DNA of 64,000 nt from Micromonospora sp. MH99 (lineage in GTDB: Bacteria; Actinomycetota; Actinomycetes; Mycobacteriales; Micromonosporaceae): contig NZ_MUZA01000024.1 of assembly GCF_021442385.1 (NCBI RefSeq), positions 1-64,000 of the forward strand. The letters are read 5' to 3'. The position numbers and the translations under genes were made by a program. Shown piece after piece: positions 38,222 to 46,486 of the stretch. Position 1 is the first letter of the stretch, and each line of letters begins with the position of its first letter. The notes under the pieces were generated by a model, which saw only the letters and a list, made by a program, of their open reading frames with translations, searched no databases and was not told the DNA's origin.

Positions 38222-39274
38222 TCAGGCGGCGCCACGCTCGCTGACCGGCCGGCGGCGCAGGTTCGGGTTCAGCAGGGCCGGGGGCAGGTAGGCCTGGTCG
38301 AGCCGGGTGACATCGGTGCCGGGCGCGACGATCTCGTCGATCCGGTCGAGGATCTCGTCGGTGAGCGTGACGTCGACGCCAGCGAGCAGGTTGTCGAGGT
38401 GCTCCATCGTGCGCGGGCCGAGGATTGCGCTGGTCACGCCCGGGTGTGCGATGGCGAATGCCATGGCGAGGTGGGTCAACGGCATGCCTGCCTCGTTGGC
38501 GAGCGGGATGAGCTGTTCGACGACGTCGATCCGGAGCTCGTCGGTGAGGTGCCTGGAGAAGCGGGCGCGGCGCAGGTCGTTCTGCTCGCCCTTGCGGACC
38601 CGGCCGGTGAGCATTCCCTGCCCGAGTGGGCCCCACACCAGCGTGCCCATCCCGTAGCGCTGCGCGGCCGGCAGCACCTCGCTCTCGATGCTGCGGTTGA
38701 GGATCGAGTAGGGCGGCTGCTCGGTGTGGAAACGTTCCAGTCCGCGCCGCTCGGCGACCCACTGGGCCTCGATGATGTCGGATGCGGGCATCGTGGACGA
38801 CCCGATCGCCCGGACCTTGCCACTGCGGATCAGGTCGGAGAGCGCGGAGAGCGTCTCCTCGATGTCGGTGTCGGGGTCCGGGCGCTGGATCTGGTAGAGG
38901 TCGATGTGGTCGGTCTGCAGGCGGCGCAGCGAGTCCTCGACCGCGCTCATGATCCAGCGGCGGGAGGCGCCTCGCTGGTTGGGGTCGGTGGCCGTGCCCG
39001 GCGTCCGGGGCAGCGCGTTCAGCCTGGGAAGGCCCACCTTGGTCGCGAGGATGACCTTGTCGCGGCGCCCCTTGAGGGCCTTGCCCACGATCTCCTCCGA
39101 GTCGCCGTAGGCATCGGCGGTGTCGACGAGGTTGATCCCCGCGTCCAACGCCCTGTGGATGACCTTGATCGAGTCGTCAGGGTCGGGGTTCCCGATCACC
39201 GTGGCGAACATCAGCGTGCCGAGCGCGTACGGGCTGACCTTGATGCCCGTCCGGCCCAGGGTGCGGTACTGCAT
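38222..39274 (-). CDS. Aldo-keto reductase with altered catalytic histidine
   Basis: The 350-residue NADPH-dependent reductase of the (beta/alpha)8 AKR family has the tetrad residues D51 and Y56 (DTADAYGDS) and K79 (ILATKVG). In IDLYQIQRPDP the position usually occupied by histidine is glutamine 130. The NADP-binding end SAILGPRTMEHLDNLLAGV is intact. The change may lower or alter carbonyl reduction. ATG 39274 is preceded by two palindromes and a divergent TetR gene, its probable repressor. The pair lies between the tRNA-Thr 3' end and its repeat, so it appears to be acquired. Confidence 0.88.
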   Translation of the reverse strand: MQYRTLGRTGIKVSPYALGTLMFATVIGNPDPDDSIKVIHRALDAGINLVDTADAYGDSEEIVGKALKGRRDKVILATKVGLPRLNALPRTPGTATDPNQRGASRRWIMSAVEDSLRRLQTDHIDLYQIQRPDPDTDIEETLSALSDLIRSGKVRAIGSSTMPASDIIEAQWVAERRGLERFHTEQPPYSILNRSIESEVLPAAQRYGMGTLVWGPLGQGMLTGRVRKGEQNDLRRARFSRHLTDELRIDVVEQLIPLANEAGMPLTHLAMAFAIAHPGVTSAILGPRTMEHLDNLLAGVDVTLTDEILDRIDEIVAPGTDVTRLDQAYLPPALLNPNLRRRPVSERGAA

Positions 39275-39301
39275 GAGCGTCTCCCTGCGGTATCGTCGTT
39301 A

Positions 39302-39341
39302 TCTGGAAACTCTTTCCGGAACTATACGGAAAGCCTTTCCG
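39302..39341. promoter_or_regulatory. Paired TetR-type operators between aldo-keto reductase and TetR
   Basis: CGGAAAGCCTTTCCG (39327-39341) is a perfect palindrome with 7-bp arms. A related dyad with one G-T mismatch lies at 39302-39320 (TCTGGAAACTCTTTCCGGA). Both fall in the 89-bp divergent region, which suits repression of both genes by the TetR encoded at 39364. Confidence 0.65.
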
Positions 39342-39363
39342 GAACAGCAAGGGAGGCGCAGCC

Positions 39364-39969
39364 ATGTCCGACAACACGGCAGATTTCGGTGTTCGCGATC
39401 GCGCCCCGCGCCGGCTGCGCACCGACGCGCGCCGCAACATCGAGTCCCTGCTCGAAGCGGCGAAGACGGTCTTCAGCACCGCCGGCGTCGACGCCCCCGC
39501 CAAAGAGATCACCGATCTGGCCGGCGTCGGCGTCGGCACGCTCTACCGGCACTTCCCGCAGCGCTCGGACCTGATCAAGGCCGTCATCGAGCGCGAGATC
39601 GACGCCTGCGCCGATGCGGCCCCGGCTCTGGCCGCCGCGCACGAGCCGGGGGTCGCCCTCGCGAAGTGGCTCGACCGGTTCACCGCGTTCGTCGCGACCA
39701 AACGCGGATTTGCCGCAGCCCTGCACTCCGGCGATCCGGCGTTCGACGGCCTGCCCGGATATCTCATGCAGAAGCTGGGACCGGCCCTCGAGTCCCTGCT
39801 CGACGCCGCGACGGCCAGCGGCGAGGTCCGGGCCCGGGTCGGTGCCCAGGATCTGCTGTACGCCGTTGCGAAGCTGTGTGCGCCCATGCCGGACGAGGAA
39901 CCCGACTACGGGCGGCGCATGGTCGCGCTCCTCGTCGACGGACTGCGGTCCGGCGAATCCCCGCACTGA
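39364..39969 (+). CDS. TetR/AcrR family transcriptional regulator
   Basis: The 201-residue protein has a long basic N-terminus (RAPRRLRTDARRNIESLLEA), then a helix-turn-helix with KEITDLAGVGVGTLYRHFPQ and a helical C-terminal domain with AKLCAPMPDEEP near the end. A GGGAGG ribosome-binding site lies just before ATG 39364. Divergent from the aldo-keto reductase with paired palindromes between them, it is the obvious local repressor. It lies inside the tRNA-Thr-flanked segment. Confidence 0.88.
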   Translation: MSDNTADFGVRDRAPRRLRTDARRNIESLLEAAKTVFSTAGVDAPAKEITDLAGVGVGTLYRHFPQRSDLIKAVIEREIDACADAAPALAAAHEPGVALAKWLDRFTAFVATKRGFAAALHSGDPAFDGLPGYLMQKLGPALESLLDAATASGEVRARVGAQDLLYAVAKLCAPMPDEEPDYGRRMVALLVDGLRSGESPH

Positions 39970-40057
39970 GACACCAGTCGACTCGCGCGGAGTTGAACGA
40001 ACAGACGTCGGGCGGTGCGGCAGCACGAGCATCGGCGCGGGTCGGCCCTGAAGGTCA

Positions 40058-40079
40058 TTCGATTCCGTCAGGCAGCTCC
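40058..40079 (+). repeat. Second attachment-site-like repeat (tRNA-Thr 3' copy)
   Basis: It matches 37966-37987 except for A in place of G at 40074. It lies 89 bp after the TetR stop and marks the far edge of a 2.1-kb segment. Confidence 0.75.
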
Positions 40080-40110
40080 GCTCGAACCGGGTCTCAGTTC
40101 CGCGCCGACA

Positions 40111-40719
40111 TCAGCCGCGCGCCGGGGGGTCGTTGGCCCACGGCGAGTGCGGGTGTGCGGTACGGATCGCCATCCGCAACCACCGGCGTTGCTCGGGGAG
40201 TAACAGGCGGTCGGCGATGCTCAGGTCATGCTCGTCCTGCGGGCGTGGGTCTCGCGCCTTCCACAGGAGTTGAGTGGCCAGCGTTCCGGTCGGTACGCCA
40301 CGGACAGTCGCGACGGCCGAACTCCACCCAAGCCTGATCCGTGGATCTCTGCGGTACCGCCAGACCGACTCGTCGCCGTCCTCCACGTTGACCTGAAGGA
40401 CGAAACGATCGCGGTTCTCGTCGTGTATCCAGATGTTGCGCAGCTCGGGGTCGTCGAGGTGCTCCCGCAACGGGAGAAGACGCCCGCTCATGGCCGCGAT
40501 CGGCCGCAGCTGGGCGGGCATGCTGCCGAGCAGGGCCGGGAGCCCCGGCCGGAGGGTGCTGACGTCGATGTCGCCGTGCTGGCGGCTGACCGCGCCCAAC
40601 CAGTGGTCGATGGCCCATCCACCGGAGAGCCACCAGCGGGCCGGACAGCGGCCGAGCAGCGAGCAGACGTCGGTGATGGAGAGCGCCGCCCAGACGTGCC
40701 GTTGAGGGTCGTACCGCAC
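40111..40719 (-). CDS. Nucleotidyltransferase-fold protein (aminoglycoside nucleotidyltransferase-like)
   Basis: The 202-residue protein has the MNT-type core WWLSGGWAIDHWLGAVSRQHGDID, in which GGWA and the HGDID acidic pair match lincosamide/ANT(2'')-type nucleotidyltransferases. Further conserved aromatic and acidic residues follow (NIWIHDENRDRFVLQVNVED). The C-terminus lacks features of known resistance enzymes. GTG 40719 (VRYDPQRHVW) is preferred because upstream codons overlap the next gene with no coding character. It stands immediately outside the tRNA-flanked segment. Resistance activity is not established. Confidence 0.65.
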   Translation of the reverse strand: MRYDPQRHVWAALSITDVCSLLGRCPARWWLSGGWAIDHWLGAVSRQHGDIDVSTLRPGLPALLGSMPAQLRPIAAMSGRLLPLREHLDDPELRNIWIHDENRDRFVLQVNVEDGDESVWRYRRDPRIRLGWSSAVATVRGVPTGTLATQLLWKARDPRPQDEHDLSIADRLLLPEQRRWLRMAIRTAHPHSPWANDPPARG

Positions 40720-40865
40720 GCCCCCAGGCTGGCACCGACTCAGACCGGACGCCAGACTCCGCACCCGGGCCTGCTGGTAGCGCAGGTGCCGACCCACCGG
40801 GGACGCCTGCGGTAGCGCCTCTGACAGAGGGGCTGGCCCGGTACGCGGAGGACTGCCGAACGTAC

Positions 40866-41396
40866 TCAGCGATCCGCCCCCAGCGGAAACTCGCAGACGG
40901 TACGCCATGGGCTCAGGCCCGGCGTTCCGGCGATGAGTCGCACCATGTCGACGGCCGCGTTGATCGGCAGCTGCGCGGAGACCGTCTCGGCGGCGTGGCT
41001 CAGGGTGGGCTCGGGGGCGTCGCTACCGATGGTCAGGTGCGGCACCACCTCGGTGTGCGCCCCGGCATAGGGGGCGGTCTCGGGAAACCGCTGCCACACC
41101 GCTGTGGTGAGGTTCCGGAACGGACGGTCGGGCTGCGGTGCGAGCCATACGACCGTGTCGCCGAACCAGCCGATGTGAGTCAGCGCAACGTCGAACCGCG
41201 GTATGCCGGCAATGGCCTTGCGCAGTACTGCCAGGACCTGGTCGCTGATCTGCTGCGGAGGCAGGAACGGGTAGAGGACTGTCACGTGTGCCGGCACGCC
41301 CCAGGAGGCAGCGGGGTCGAGGGATTCCCGAAACCGGCCCACCGCTTCCTCGGCCTCGGGTATCGGCACGATGAGCGCCGTCTGGGTCGGTTCCAT
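40866..41396 (-). CDS. 2'-5' RNA ligase/2H phosphoesterase family protein
   Basis: The 176-residue protein contains two HxTx motifs, HVTV at residues 37-40 and HLTI at residues 120-123, that define the 2H phosphoesterase fold. FDVALTHIGWFGDTVVWLAP lies between them. Length is normal. The family hydrolyses 2',3'-cyclic phosphates or ligates RNA ends; the substrate is unknown. ATG 41396 gives a standard TALIVPIPEAEEAVGRFRE start. It is 16 bases downstream of the AraC gene on the same strand. Confidence 0.85.
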   Translation of the reverse strand: MEPTQTALIVPIPEAEEAVGRFRESLDPAASWGVPAHVTVLYPFLPPQQISDQVLAVLRKAIAGIPRFDVALTHIGWFGDTVVWLAPQPDRPFRNLTTAVWQRFPETAPYAGAHTEVVPHLTIGSDAPEPTLSHAAETVSAQLPINAAVDMVRLIAGTPGLSPWRTVCEFPLGADR

Positions 41397-41412
41397 CCCG
41401 GCAGTTTGCCGA

Positions 41413-42228
41413 TCATGGCCGGTGCTGGTCCACGGAGTTTCGCCACCGGTGCTGCGTAGCGCCCGTCGGAGAAGAATCGCGCCCCTGCCGGCTCCGGCAG
41501 TACTCGCCCGGCGTCATCCCGAAGTAGGCCCGGAACGCCTGAATGAAGGCGCTGGGGCCGCTGTAACCACTGGCCGCGGCGGTCGTGGTCACCGATTCGC
41601 CCACGGCGATCAACGTGAGCGAGTGATGCAACCGCAGCTGCGTCCGCCAGTGCGGGAACGACATCCCGGTCTGCTCCCGGAACAGCCGGCTGAGGGTACG
41701 CGCGCCGGCTCCCACGGCAGTGCCCAGCTCGCCGAGGGTGCGACGGTCGGTGGGGTCCTCGAGCAGGATCTCGGCAAGATCCCGCAGCCGGGAATCGGCC
41801 GGGTACGGCAGGCGAAGGCGCAATGTGGTCGCGCGTCGTAGCTGGTCGAGCGCCACGCGTTCGAGGTTGTCCCGTTCGTCGTCGGTCAGCTCCTCGCCGT
41901 CGGTGAGGCTGACGATCACCTCGCGCAGCAGCGGCGAGACGGCCAGGGCGGTCGGTTGATCCACGCCCATCGGATTCAGTGGGCGATCGAACATGATCGC
42001 GCGCATGTCGGTGGGCCCGTACGCCCGATGGGCGTGGGCGACCCCGGCCGGAATCCACACCGCCCGGTCCGGTGGCACCGTCCACATTCCCGTCGGCGTC
42101 GACACGGCCAGCACTCCGTTGCGGGGGCAGACAAGCTGGTGGCGTGCATGGTGGTGCCAGTCGATCCGGTCACGGTCGGCCAGGGGTACCCGGGCGGGCC
42201 CGTCCACATCTTGGCTGCTTGGCGACAT
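41413..42228 (-). CDS. AraC family transcriptional regulator
   Basis: The 271-residue protein has an N-terminal cupin with DRIDWHHHARHQLVCPRNGV and TVPPDRAVWIPAGVAHAHRA, and a C-terminal AraC double helix-turn-helix ending GYSGPSAFIQAFRAYFGMTP then GEYCRS. Histidines in the cupin suggest metal or small-ligand binding. ATG 42228 is preferred over the longer frame because it leaves a 76-bp divergent promoter region before the exporter gene. The regulator probably controls the neighbouring Fsr-like exporter. Confidence 0.88.
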   Translation of the reverse strand: MSPSSQDVDGPARVPLADRDRIDWHHHARHQLVCPRNGVLAVSTPTGMWTVPPDRAVWIPAGVAHAHRAYGPTDMRAIMFDRPLNPMGVDQPTALAVSPLLREVIVSLTDGEELTDDERDNLERVALDQLRRATTLRLRLPYPADSRLRDLAEILLEDPTDRRTLGELGTAVGAGARTLSRLFREQTGMSFPHWRTQLRLHHSLTLIAVGESVTTTAAASGYSGPSAFIQAFRAYFGMTPGEYCRSRQGRDSSPTGATQHRWRNSVDQHRP

Positions 42229-42304
42229 AAGTCGGCAGGATATCGATAGCCGGCAACTGGGACGCTCGGGCATTCTTCCTCCGACACCCGCAACGAGAGA
42301 GCTG

Positions 42305-43510
42305 ATGGTGGCGGAGACAAGCAGCCGAGCGAACCGGGCCAACCCCCAGTCGGTGCGGGCACTGGCCGAGGAGCTGGACAGGCAACCGTCGGCGTGGCGG
42401 CGGATGCGACTGTGGGGCGCGGCCCACGCGGTCGACGACCTTTACCAGGGTCTGGTGCCGGCCTGCGTCCCGTATTTCGTACTGGACCGCCATTACAGCT
42501 ACGTCGCCGCGGGTGGGCTCACGCTCGCCGCGACCCTGGGCAGCTCGGTTCCGCAGCCCTTCATCGGTGTCGCCGTCGACCGTTATCGGCTGGACTGGCT
42601 GGCCGGGGCGGGAGTAACGCTCGCCGGAGTCGGGCTCGGCCTGTCCGGTCTCGTGGACAGTTACGTGGCGGTCTGGCTCCTGCTCTGCGTGTCGGGATTC
42701 GGCGTGGCGATGTTCCACCCGGCCGCCGGAAAGTCGGCACGGGTGGCGGCGGGCGACAGCGCGACAGCGATGAGCATCTTCGCCGCCGGGGGCAGTGTCG
42801 GGTTCTTTCTGGCGCCGGTGCTTGCCACTCCCGCACTGATCGCGATGGGCGTCGGAGCGACCGCGCTCTTCATCCCGCCGGCCGTGCTCATGGGGTTCCT
42901 GCTGTACCGGAACCGGCTGCGGCGACCGGCCGCGCGCACCGTCTCGCACAACGGCCGGGACCGCTGGGCCCCCTTCCTGGTGCTGACCTGCATCGAGACC
43001 GTCAGGTCGGTCGCCTTCTTCGGCGCGATCACCTTCATCGAGTTGTTCTGGATACGCCATCTGGGAGCGGGCAAGAGTCTCGCCGGGGCGGCGCTGGCGT
43101 GCTTCCTGATCGGCGGAGTGGCCGGGACTCTGCTGGGGGGTCGGATCGCCGACCGCGTCGGGATGGTCCGCACCGTGCAGTTCGGCGCGATCGTCGCCGT
43201 CCCCGCACTCGTCGGCCTGCGGCTCACGCCCGGGGAGTACCCGCCGCTCGTCTTCGCCGTGCTCGCTGGCATCGCCCTGAACATCCCGTTCGCCGTGCTG
43301 GTCAAGCTGGGCCAGGACTATCTGCCGTCGCGGCCCGGCACGGCGGCGGGCGTGACCCTCGGGCTCGCCGTGAGCATCGGCGGCCTCCTCGCGCCCGTCC
43401 TCGGTGTGGCGGCGGAAGCCTGGGGTCCGCAGGGCGTGTTCACCATCATCTGCCTGATCCCCCTGGTGGCGCTGGCCCTCGGCGTGTTCCTCACCGAGCC
43501 GCAGAAATGA
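42305..43510 (+). CDS. MFS transporter, fosmidomycin-resistance (Fsr)-like
   Basis: The 401-residue protein has 12 membrane segments and begins after a charged arm with WGAAHAVDDLYQGLVPACVP, the Fsr-type first helix (AH-x-VNDLYQ...P). GVAVDRYRLD, VAMFHPAAGKSARVAAGD and LLGGRIADRVGM are loop motifs of the family; FHPAA in particular is typical of Fsr. It probably exports a small drug-like anion. ATG 42305 is used; its stop overlaps the truncated ABC gene by ATGA. It is divergent from the AraC regulator. Confidence 0.88.
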   Translation: MVAETSSRANRANPQSVRALAEELDRQPSAWRRMRLWGAAHAVDDLYQGLVPACVPYFVLDRHYSYVAAGGLTLAATLGSSVPQPFIGVAVDRYRLDWLAGAGVTLAGVGLGLSGLVDSYVAVWLLLCVSGFGVAMFHPAAGKSARVAAGDSATAMSIFAAGGSVGFFLAPVLATPALIAMGVGATALFIPPAVLMGFLLYRNRLRRPAARTVSHNGRDRWAPFLVLTCIETVRSVAFFGAITFIELFWIRHLGAGKSLAGAALACFLIGGVAGTLLGGRIADRVGMVRTVQFGAIVAVPALVGLRLTPGEYPPLVFAVLAGIALNIPFAVLVKLGQDYLPSRPGTAAGVTLGLAVSIGGLLAPVLGVAAEAWGPQGVFTIICLIPLVALALGVFLTEPQK

Positions 43511-43701
43511 CGGGATACGCCGACCCGGGCGACACGGTGATCGAGGCCCGGGACGTCGATGTCGTGCGGGAGGGTCGCCTGCTGCTCGTGGATGTCAGCG
43601 TCACGATCCGCGCCGGGGAGCACTGGACACTGATCGGGCCCAACGGTGCGGGCAAGAGCACGCTGCTCAGCGTGCTCGGCGCCGACCGGATCCGCGGGTG
43701 A
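43507..43701 (+). pseudogene. Truncated ABC transporter ATPase, cut just after Walker A
   Basis: Sixty-four codons encode a normal ABC start (DTVIEARDVDVVREGRLLLV, then GEHWTLIGPNGAGKSTLLSV with Walker A), ending GADRIRG. Q-loop, signature and Walker B are all missing. The stop at 43699-43701 touches the stop of the antisense methyltransferase gene at 43702, with no bases between. The first part is coupled to the MFS gene by ATGA, so a full ATPase gene once followed it. This is a clean junction from deletion or insertion. Confidence 0.85.
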
Positions 43702-44346
43702 TCAGGGCTCTCGTCGACCGAAGGTGATGCCGCCGAGCTTGCTCTCGGGCGAGATGACTGTCATCTCGGCCTCGACCGCGAACCCGTTGTCGCGCAGCCA
43801 GGCCGCGACCTGCGCCGGCCGGCGACGGTGCACGCGGATCCTCATCGGGTGACCGCCGTACCCCTCGGTCTTGAGGGTCGTCTCGTCGCCCACGTGGTAG
43901 CCGACCAGCAGCGGGCCTCCGGGGCGCACCACCCGCCGGAAGTGCGCGAGGACCTGACCGAGCCGCTCGTCGGGAATGTGGATGAGCGAGTACCAGGCGA
44001 CCAGGCCGGCCACCGAGCCGTCGGGCAGGTCGAGATCGGTCATGGAGCCGACCTCGAATCTCAGGTCGGGGTGCTCGTGGCGGGCCACCGCGATCATTCC
44101 GGGGGAGAGGTCGATGCCGAAGGCGGCGATGCCCAGCTCGTTCAGGTGCGCCGTGATGCGACCCGGTCCGCAGCCCACGTCGGCGACCGGGCCACCGCCT
44201 GCGGCGCGTACGTGGTCGGCGAACAACGCCAGAGCCGCCCGCTCATAGGGTGCCTGTGCCAGGAAGTCGCGGACCAGGTGCGCGTAACTGACCGCGACCG
44301 TGTCGTAGGAAGTGCGGGTGTCTGCCAACCAGCCGTCGACACTCAT
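43702..44346 (-). CDS. Class I SAM-dependent methyltransferase
   Basis: The 214-residue protein has motif I VADVGCGPGRITAHL at about residues 55-69, GIDLSPGMIAVARHEHPDL (the acidic-end motif), and WYSLIHIPDERLGQVLAHFR followed by VVRPGGPLLVGYH. These are the order and spacing of ubiquinone/menaquinone-like small-molecule methyltransferases. ATG 44346 (MSVDGWLADTR) is preferred over the slightly longer form. It abuts the truncated ABC gene, so it probably arrived with the rearrangement that removed the rest of that gene. The substrate is unknown. Confidence 0.88.
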   Translation of the reverse strand: MSVDGWLADTRTSYDTVAVSYAHLVRDFLAQAPYERAALALFADHVRAAGGGPVADVGCGPGRITAHLNELGIAAFGIDLSPGMIAVARHEHPDLRFEVGSMTDLDLPDGSVAGLVAWYSLIHIPDERLGQVLAHFRRVVRPGGPLLVGYHVGDETTLKTEGYGGHPMRIRVHRRRPAQVAAWLRDNGFAVEAEMTVISPESKLGGITFGRREP

Positions 44347-44424
44347 GGCGGCCACGCTAGAGGAGTGGGCGGTCAGCGCGTCGGTCCGGCCGGCGGGTGA
44401 ACCGCCCCGGCCGGGCCTTTCCCC

Positions 44425-44511
44425 TCAGAGCGCCATCGCCGGTGCGCCGATGACCAGCACCAGCAGCACCGTCGGAAGCCCGAGCGACAGAAATCGTCGT
44501 AACGCGTGCAT
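44425..44511 (-). CDS. Possible 28-residue membrane microprotein
   Basis: The reading frame from ATG 44511 encodes MHALRRFLSLGLPTVLLVLV followed by IGAPAMAL and TGA. This is a short basic start and one hydrophobic helix. A GGGGAG ribosome-binding site precedes the ATG by four bases. Small hydrophobic proteins of this sort are common in actinomycetes, but this one could also be a chance frame. The rest of the 44347-44691 gap shows only an 11-bp inverted repeat (44497-44507 and 44603-44613) that flanks its start. Confidence 0.35.
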   Translation of the reverse strand: MHALRRFLSLGLPTVLLVLVIGAPAMAL

Positions 44512-44691
44512 CGCGCTCCCCGTTGTCGGGTGGCCGGCGGTGGTGCCACGCGTGGGCGGGGCGGCACGCCACTCTCGCGGCATCCAGCGCCACCGGTTGT
44601 CGACGCGTTACGAGTGTCGGTCCCGCTGCCCATACTGGGAACGCGGTCCGACCCGGTGGCCGTTCCCGCTCGATTTGTGGAGGTGCCGCCC

Positions 44692-45138
44692 ATGCCCGCT
44701 GCGCCGTTGATCATCAGCCTGCCGATCGCCGATCGCCCGACCTCGTACCGCTTCTACCGCGACGGTCTCGGCCTCGAAGCGGTGGGTGAGCTGGCCGATG
44801 ACGGCATCCCGGAGCCGTTGCAGTTCGTGGTCAACGACGGCCTGCGCCTGATGCTCATCCCGACCGGCGGCTTCGGTTGGGTGGTCGGCGGACGCGAAGT
44901 CGCCCCGCGGGGGCAGAGCGAGTGCCTGCTCGGCCTGGGCGCCGCCACCGAGGCCGAGGCGGACGCGGTCGTCGAGCGGGTGCGCGCCGTCGGCGGCCAG
45001 GTCGTCACAGCGCCGACCACACAGCCGTGGGGATACTCGGGCGTGTTCGCCGACCCGGACGGCCACCTGTGGATGGTGTCCGCTCCCCGGACGAGTCTCC
45101 AGCAGGCCACGGGCTCAATGCTGGGGGAGCGTCGATGA
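44692..45138 (+). CDS. VOC/glyoxalase-fold protein
   Basis: The 148-residue protein has the paired beta-alpha-beta-beta-beta VOC layout: PLIISLPIADRPTSYRFYRD in the first half, and SECLLGLGAATEAEADAVVE and GYSGVFADPDGHLWMVSAPR in the second, the latter with the FxDPDGHLW metal-side motif. VOC proteins include dioxygenases and resistance proteins; the ligand is not clear. A strong GGAGGT lies nine bases upstream of ATG 44692. It is coupled to the SGNH gene by ATGA. Confidence 0.85.
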   Translation: MPAAPLIISLPIADRPTSYRFYRDGLGLEAVGELADDGIPEPLQFVVNDGLRLMLIPTGGFGWVVGGREVAPRGQSECLLGLGAATEAEADAVVERVRAVGGQVVTAPTTQPWGYSGVFADPDGHLWMVSAPRTSLQQATGSMLGERR

Positions 45139-45983
45139 ACCTTCGTCCGGTGTTGTTGTGGGGTGCCGTCGCTCTCGCTCTCGCGGCGGCCGAACTGCCC
45201 GTGCCTGCGGGCGCACCCGTAACCGCCCAGGCCGCAGCCGCCGCCTGTCCGGCGCCGACGCGACCAACGATGAAGATCCTGACCGTGGGCGACTCGATCA
45301 CCGAGGGCGCGACGATGGCCGGCTCCGTGAGCGCCGCCTATCGCGCGGAGTTGGGGCGACTGCTCAACGAGAACTGCGTCCCCCACACCTTCGCCGTCGC
45401 GGCGCTGGGCGGCACGACCTGCAACTACTGGACGTCGCGGATGGCGGGCTTGGTCAGCACGCAGCGACCCGACCTGATCCTGGTGAACTGCGGGACCAAC
45501 AACAACCTGTCGACCGCCACCGAGACGCAGCTCTCCGCCTTCGAGGGCACCTACCGGACACTCTTCGACACGGCGCTGGACATGGACCCGGACGTCGTCA
45601 TGTACCCGGCCTGGGTCCAGTACAGCGCCGGTCATGGCACGACTGGCTGCACGACGCCACCGGGCCCGAGCCCGGCCTGGCTCCCGGCGAGCGAAGCCCG
45701 GGTCAATGACGCGATCTATCGAAGCATCAAGGTCATCGACGAGTTCGGCGATCGCGTACCAACCTGGATCGACTACCAGTCCATCCCCGAAGGCTATCTG
45801 GACCAGTGTGGAGTCCACCCCACGCCGGCTGGTTACGACGTGATGGGCAGGCTGGCCTACAACACGATCGCCCCCCGGTTGGGTGTCCCGCTGGTGCCGC
45901 TGCCGTGTGGGCTGGTCGGCCGTCGGCCCGGCTACCCGGTCGGTGACTGGACCCCCTGCGCGACGATGAACCTCAACCCGTGA
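45135..45983 (+). CDS. Secreted SGNH/GDSL hydrolase
   Basis: The 282-residue protein has a signal peptide (hydrophobic residues 5-36, cleavage likely near AAAAA), so it is exported. Block I is TVGDSITEGAT with nucleophile serine 54, block III is VNCGTNNN near residue 118, and block V histidine is H228 in CGVHPTPAGYD. Cysteines at 38, 80, 96, 119, 172 and 225 may form disulfides. It cleaves esters or polysaccharide acetyl groups; the substrate is unknown. Its ATG overlaps the VOC gene stop. Confidence 0.9.
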   Translation: MNLRPVLLWGAVALALAAAELPVPAGAPVTAQAAAAACPAPTRPTMKILTVGDSITEGATMAGSVSAAYRAELGRLLNENCVPHTFAVAALGGTTCNYWTSRMAGLVSTQRPDLILVNCGTNNNLSTATETQLSAFEGTYRTLFDTALDMDPDVVMYPAWVQYSAGHGTTGCTTPPGPSPAWLPASEARVNDAIYRSIKVIDEFGDRVPTWIDYQSIPEGYLDQCGVHPTPAGYDVMGRLAYNTIAPRLGVPLVPLPCGLVGRRPGYPVGDWTPCATMNLNP

Positions 45984-46036
45984 GGCCACAGCTCGCCGGG
46001 AACGCCGCGGCGAGCCTGCGCCGTTAGGGTGACCTG

Positions 46037-46393
46037 GTGACGGTACGGGGACTGCGGCGGATCATCGTGTCGGTGGCGGATCGGGAGCGCGCGCTGGCGC
46101 TCTACCGGGATGCGTTGGGGCTGACCGAGAAGTACGGCGCCGGCGAGATGGTGGCCCTGGCCGTTCCGGGTTCCGGGGTCGAGCTTCTGCTGCACGAACG
46201 CCCACCCACGCCCGGCTTGGCCGGCGTCGCGGTGAGCTTCCTCGTCTCGGACGTCGACGCGGCGACCGCTGCGGCGGTGGAGGCGGGTGCCCAGGTCGTT
46301 GACGCGCCAGCTGATCAGCCCTGGGGCGAACGACAGTCGGTGCTCACCGATCCGGACGGCCATGTCCTCTGCCTGGTGACGCCAGCGGCCTGA
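46037..46393 (+). CDS. VOC/glyoxalase-fold protein
   Basis: The 118-residue VOC protein begins VRGLRRIIVSVADRERALAL and ends with SVLTDPDGHVLCLVTPAA. Length and motifs are those of small bleomycin-resistance or glyoxalase-like proteins. GTG 46037 is the first start after the SGNH gene, 53 bp upstream. A hairpin terminator at 46450-46470 follows. It is distinct from the VOC protein at 44692 but adjacent, so they may be a duplicated family. Confidence 0.85.
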   Translation: MTVRGLRRIIVSVADRERALALYRDALGLTEKYGAGEMVALAVPGSGVELLLHERPPTPGLAGVAVSFLVSDVDAATAAAVEAGAQVVDAPADQPWGERQSVLTDPDGHVLCLVTPAA

Positions 46394-46449
46394 CCGGTGC
46401 CCCTTGACGACCGACCAGGAAGCACGGTGAGGCATTACGCGACGCACGA

Positions 46450-46470
46450 GCCCAGGTCACCGACCTGGGC
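46450..46470. terminator. Hairpin between VOC and XRE genes
   Basis: 9-bp arms GCCCAGGTC/GACCTGGGC enclose three bases and are followed by TTCGCCGTTT. It lies between converging stops at 46393 and 46487. The arm sequence resembles the terminator after tRNA-Thr. Confidence 0.6.
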
Positions 46471-46486
46471 TTCGCCGTTTCCGAGG

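Noticed and set aside
40111..40719. Calling the nucleotidyltransferase an antibiotic-resistance gene
   Set aside because: It shares the nucleotidyltransferase core, but there is no evidence for a specific drug substrate.
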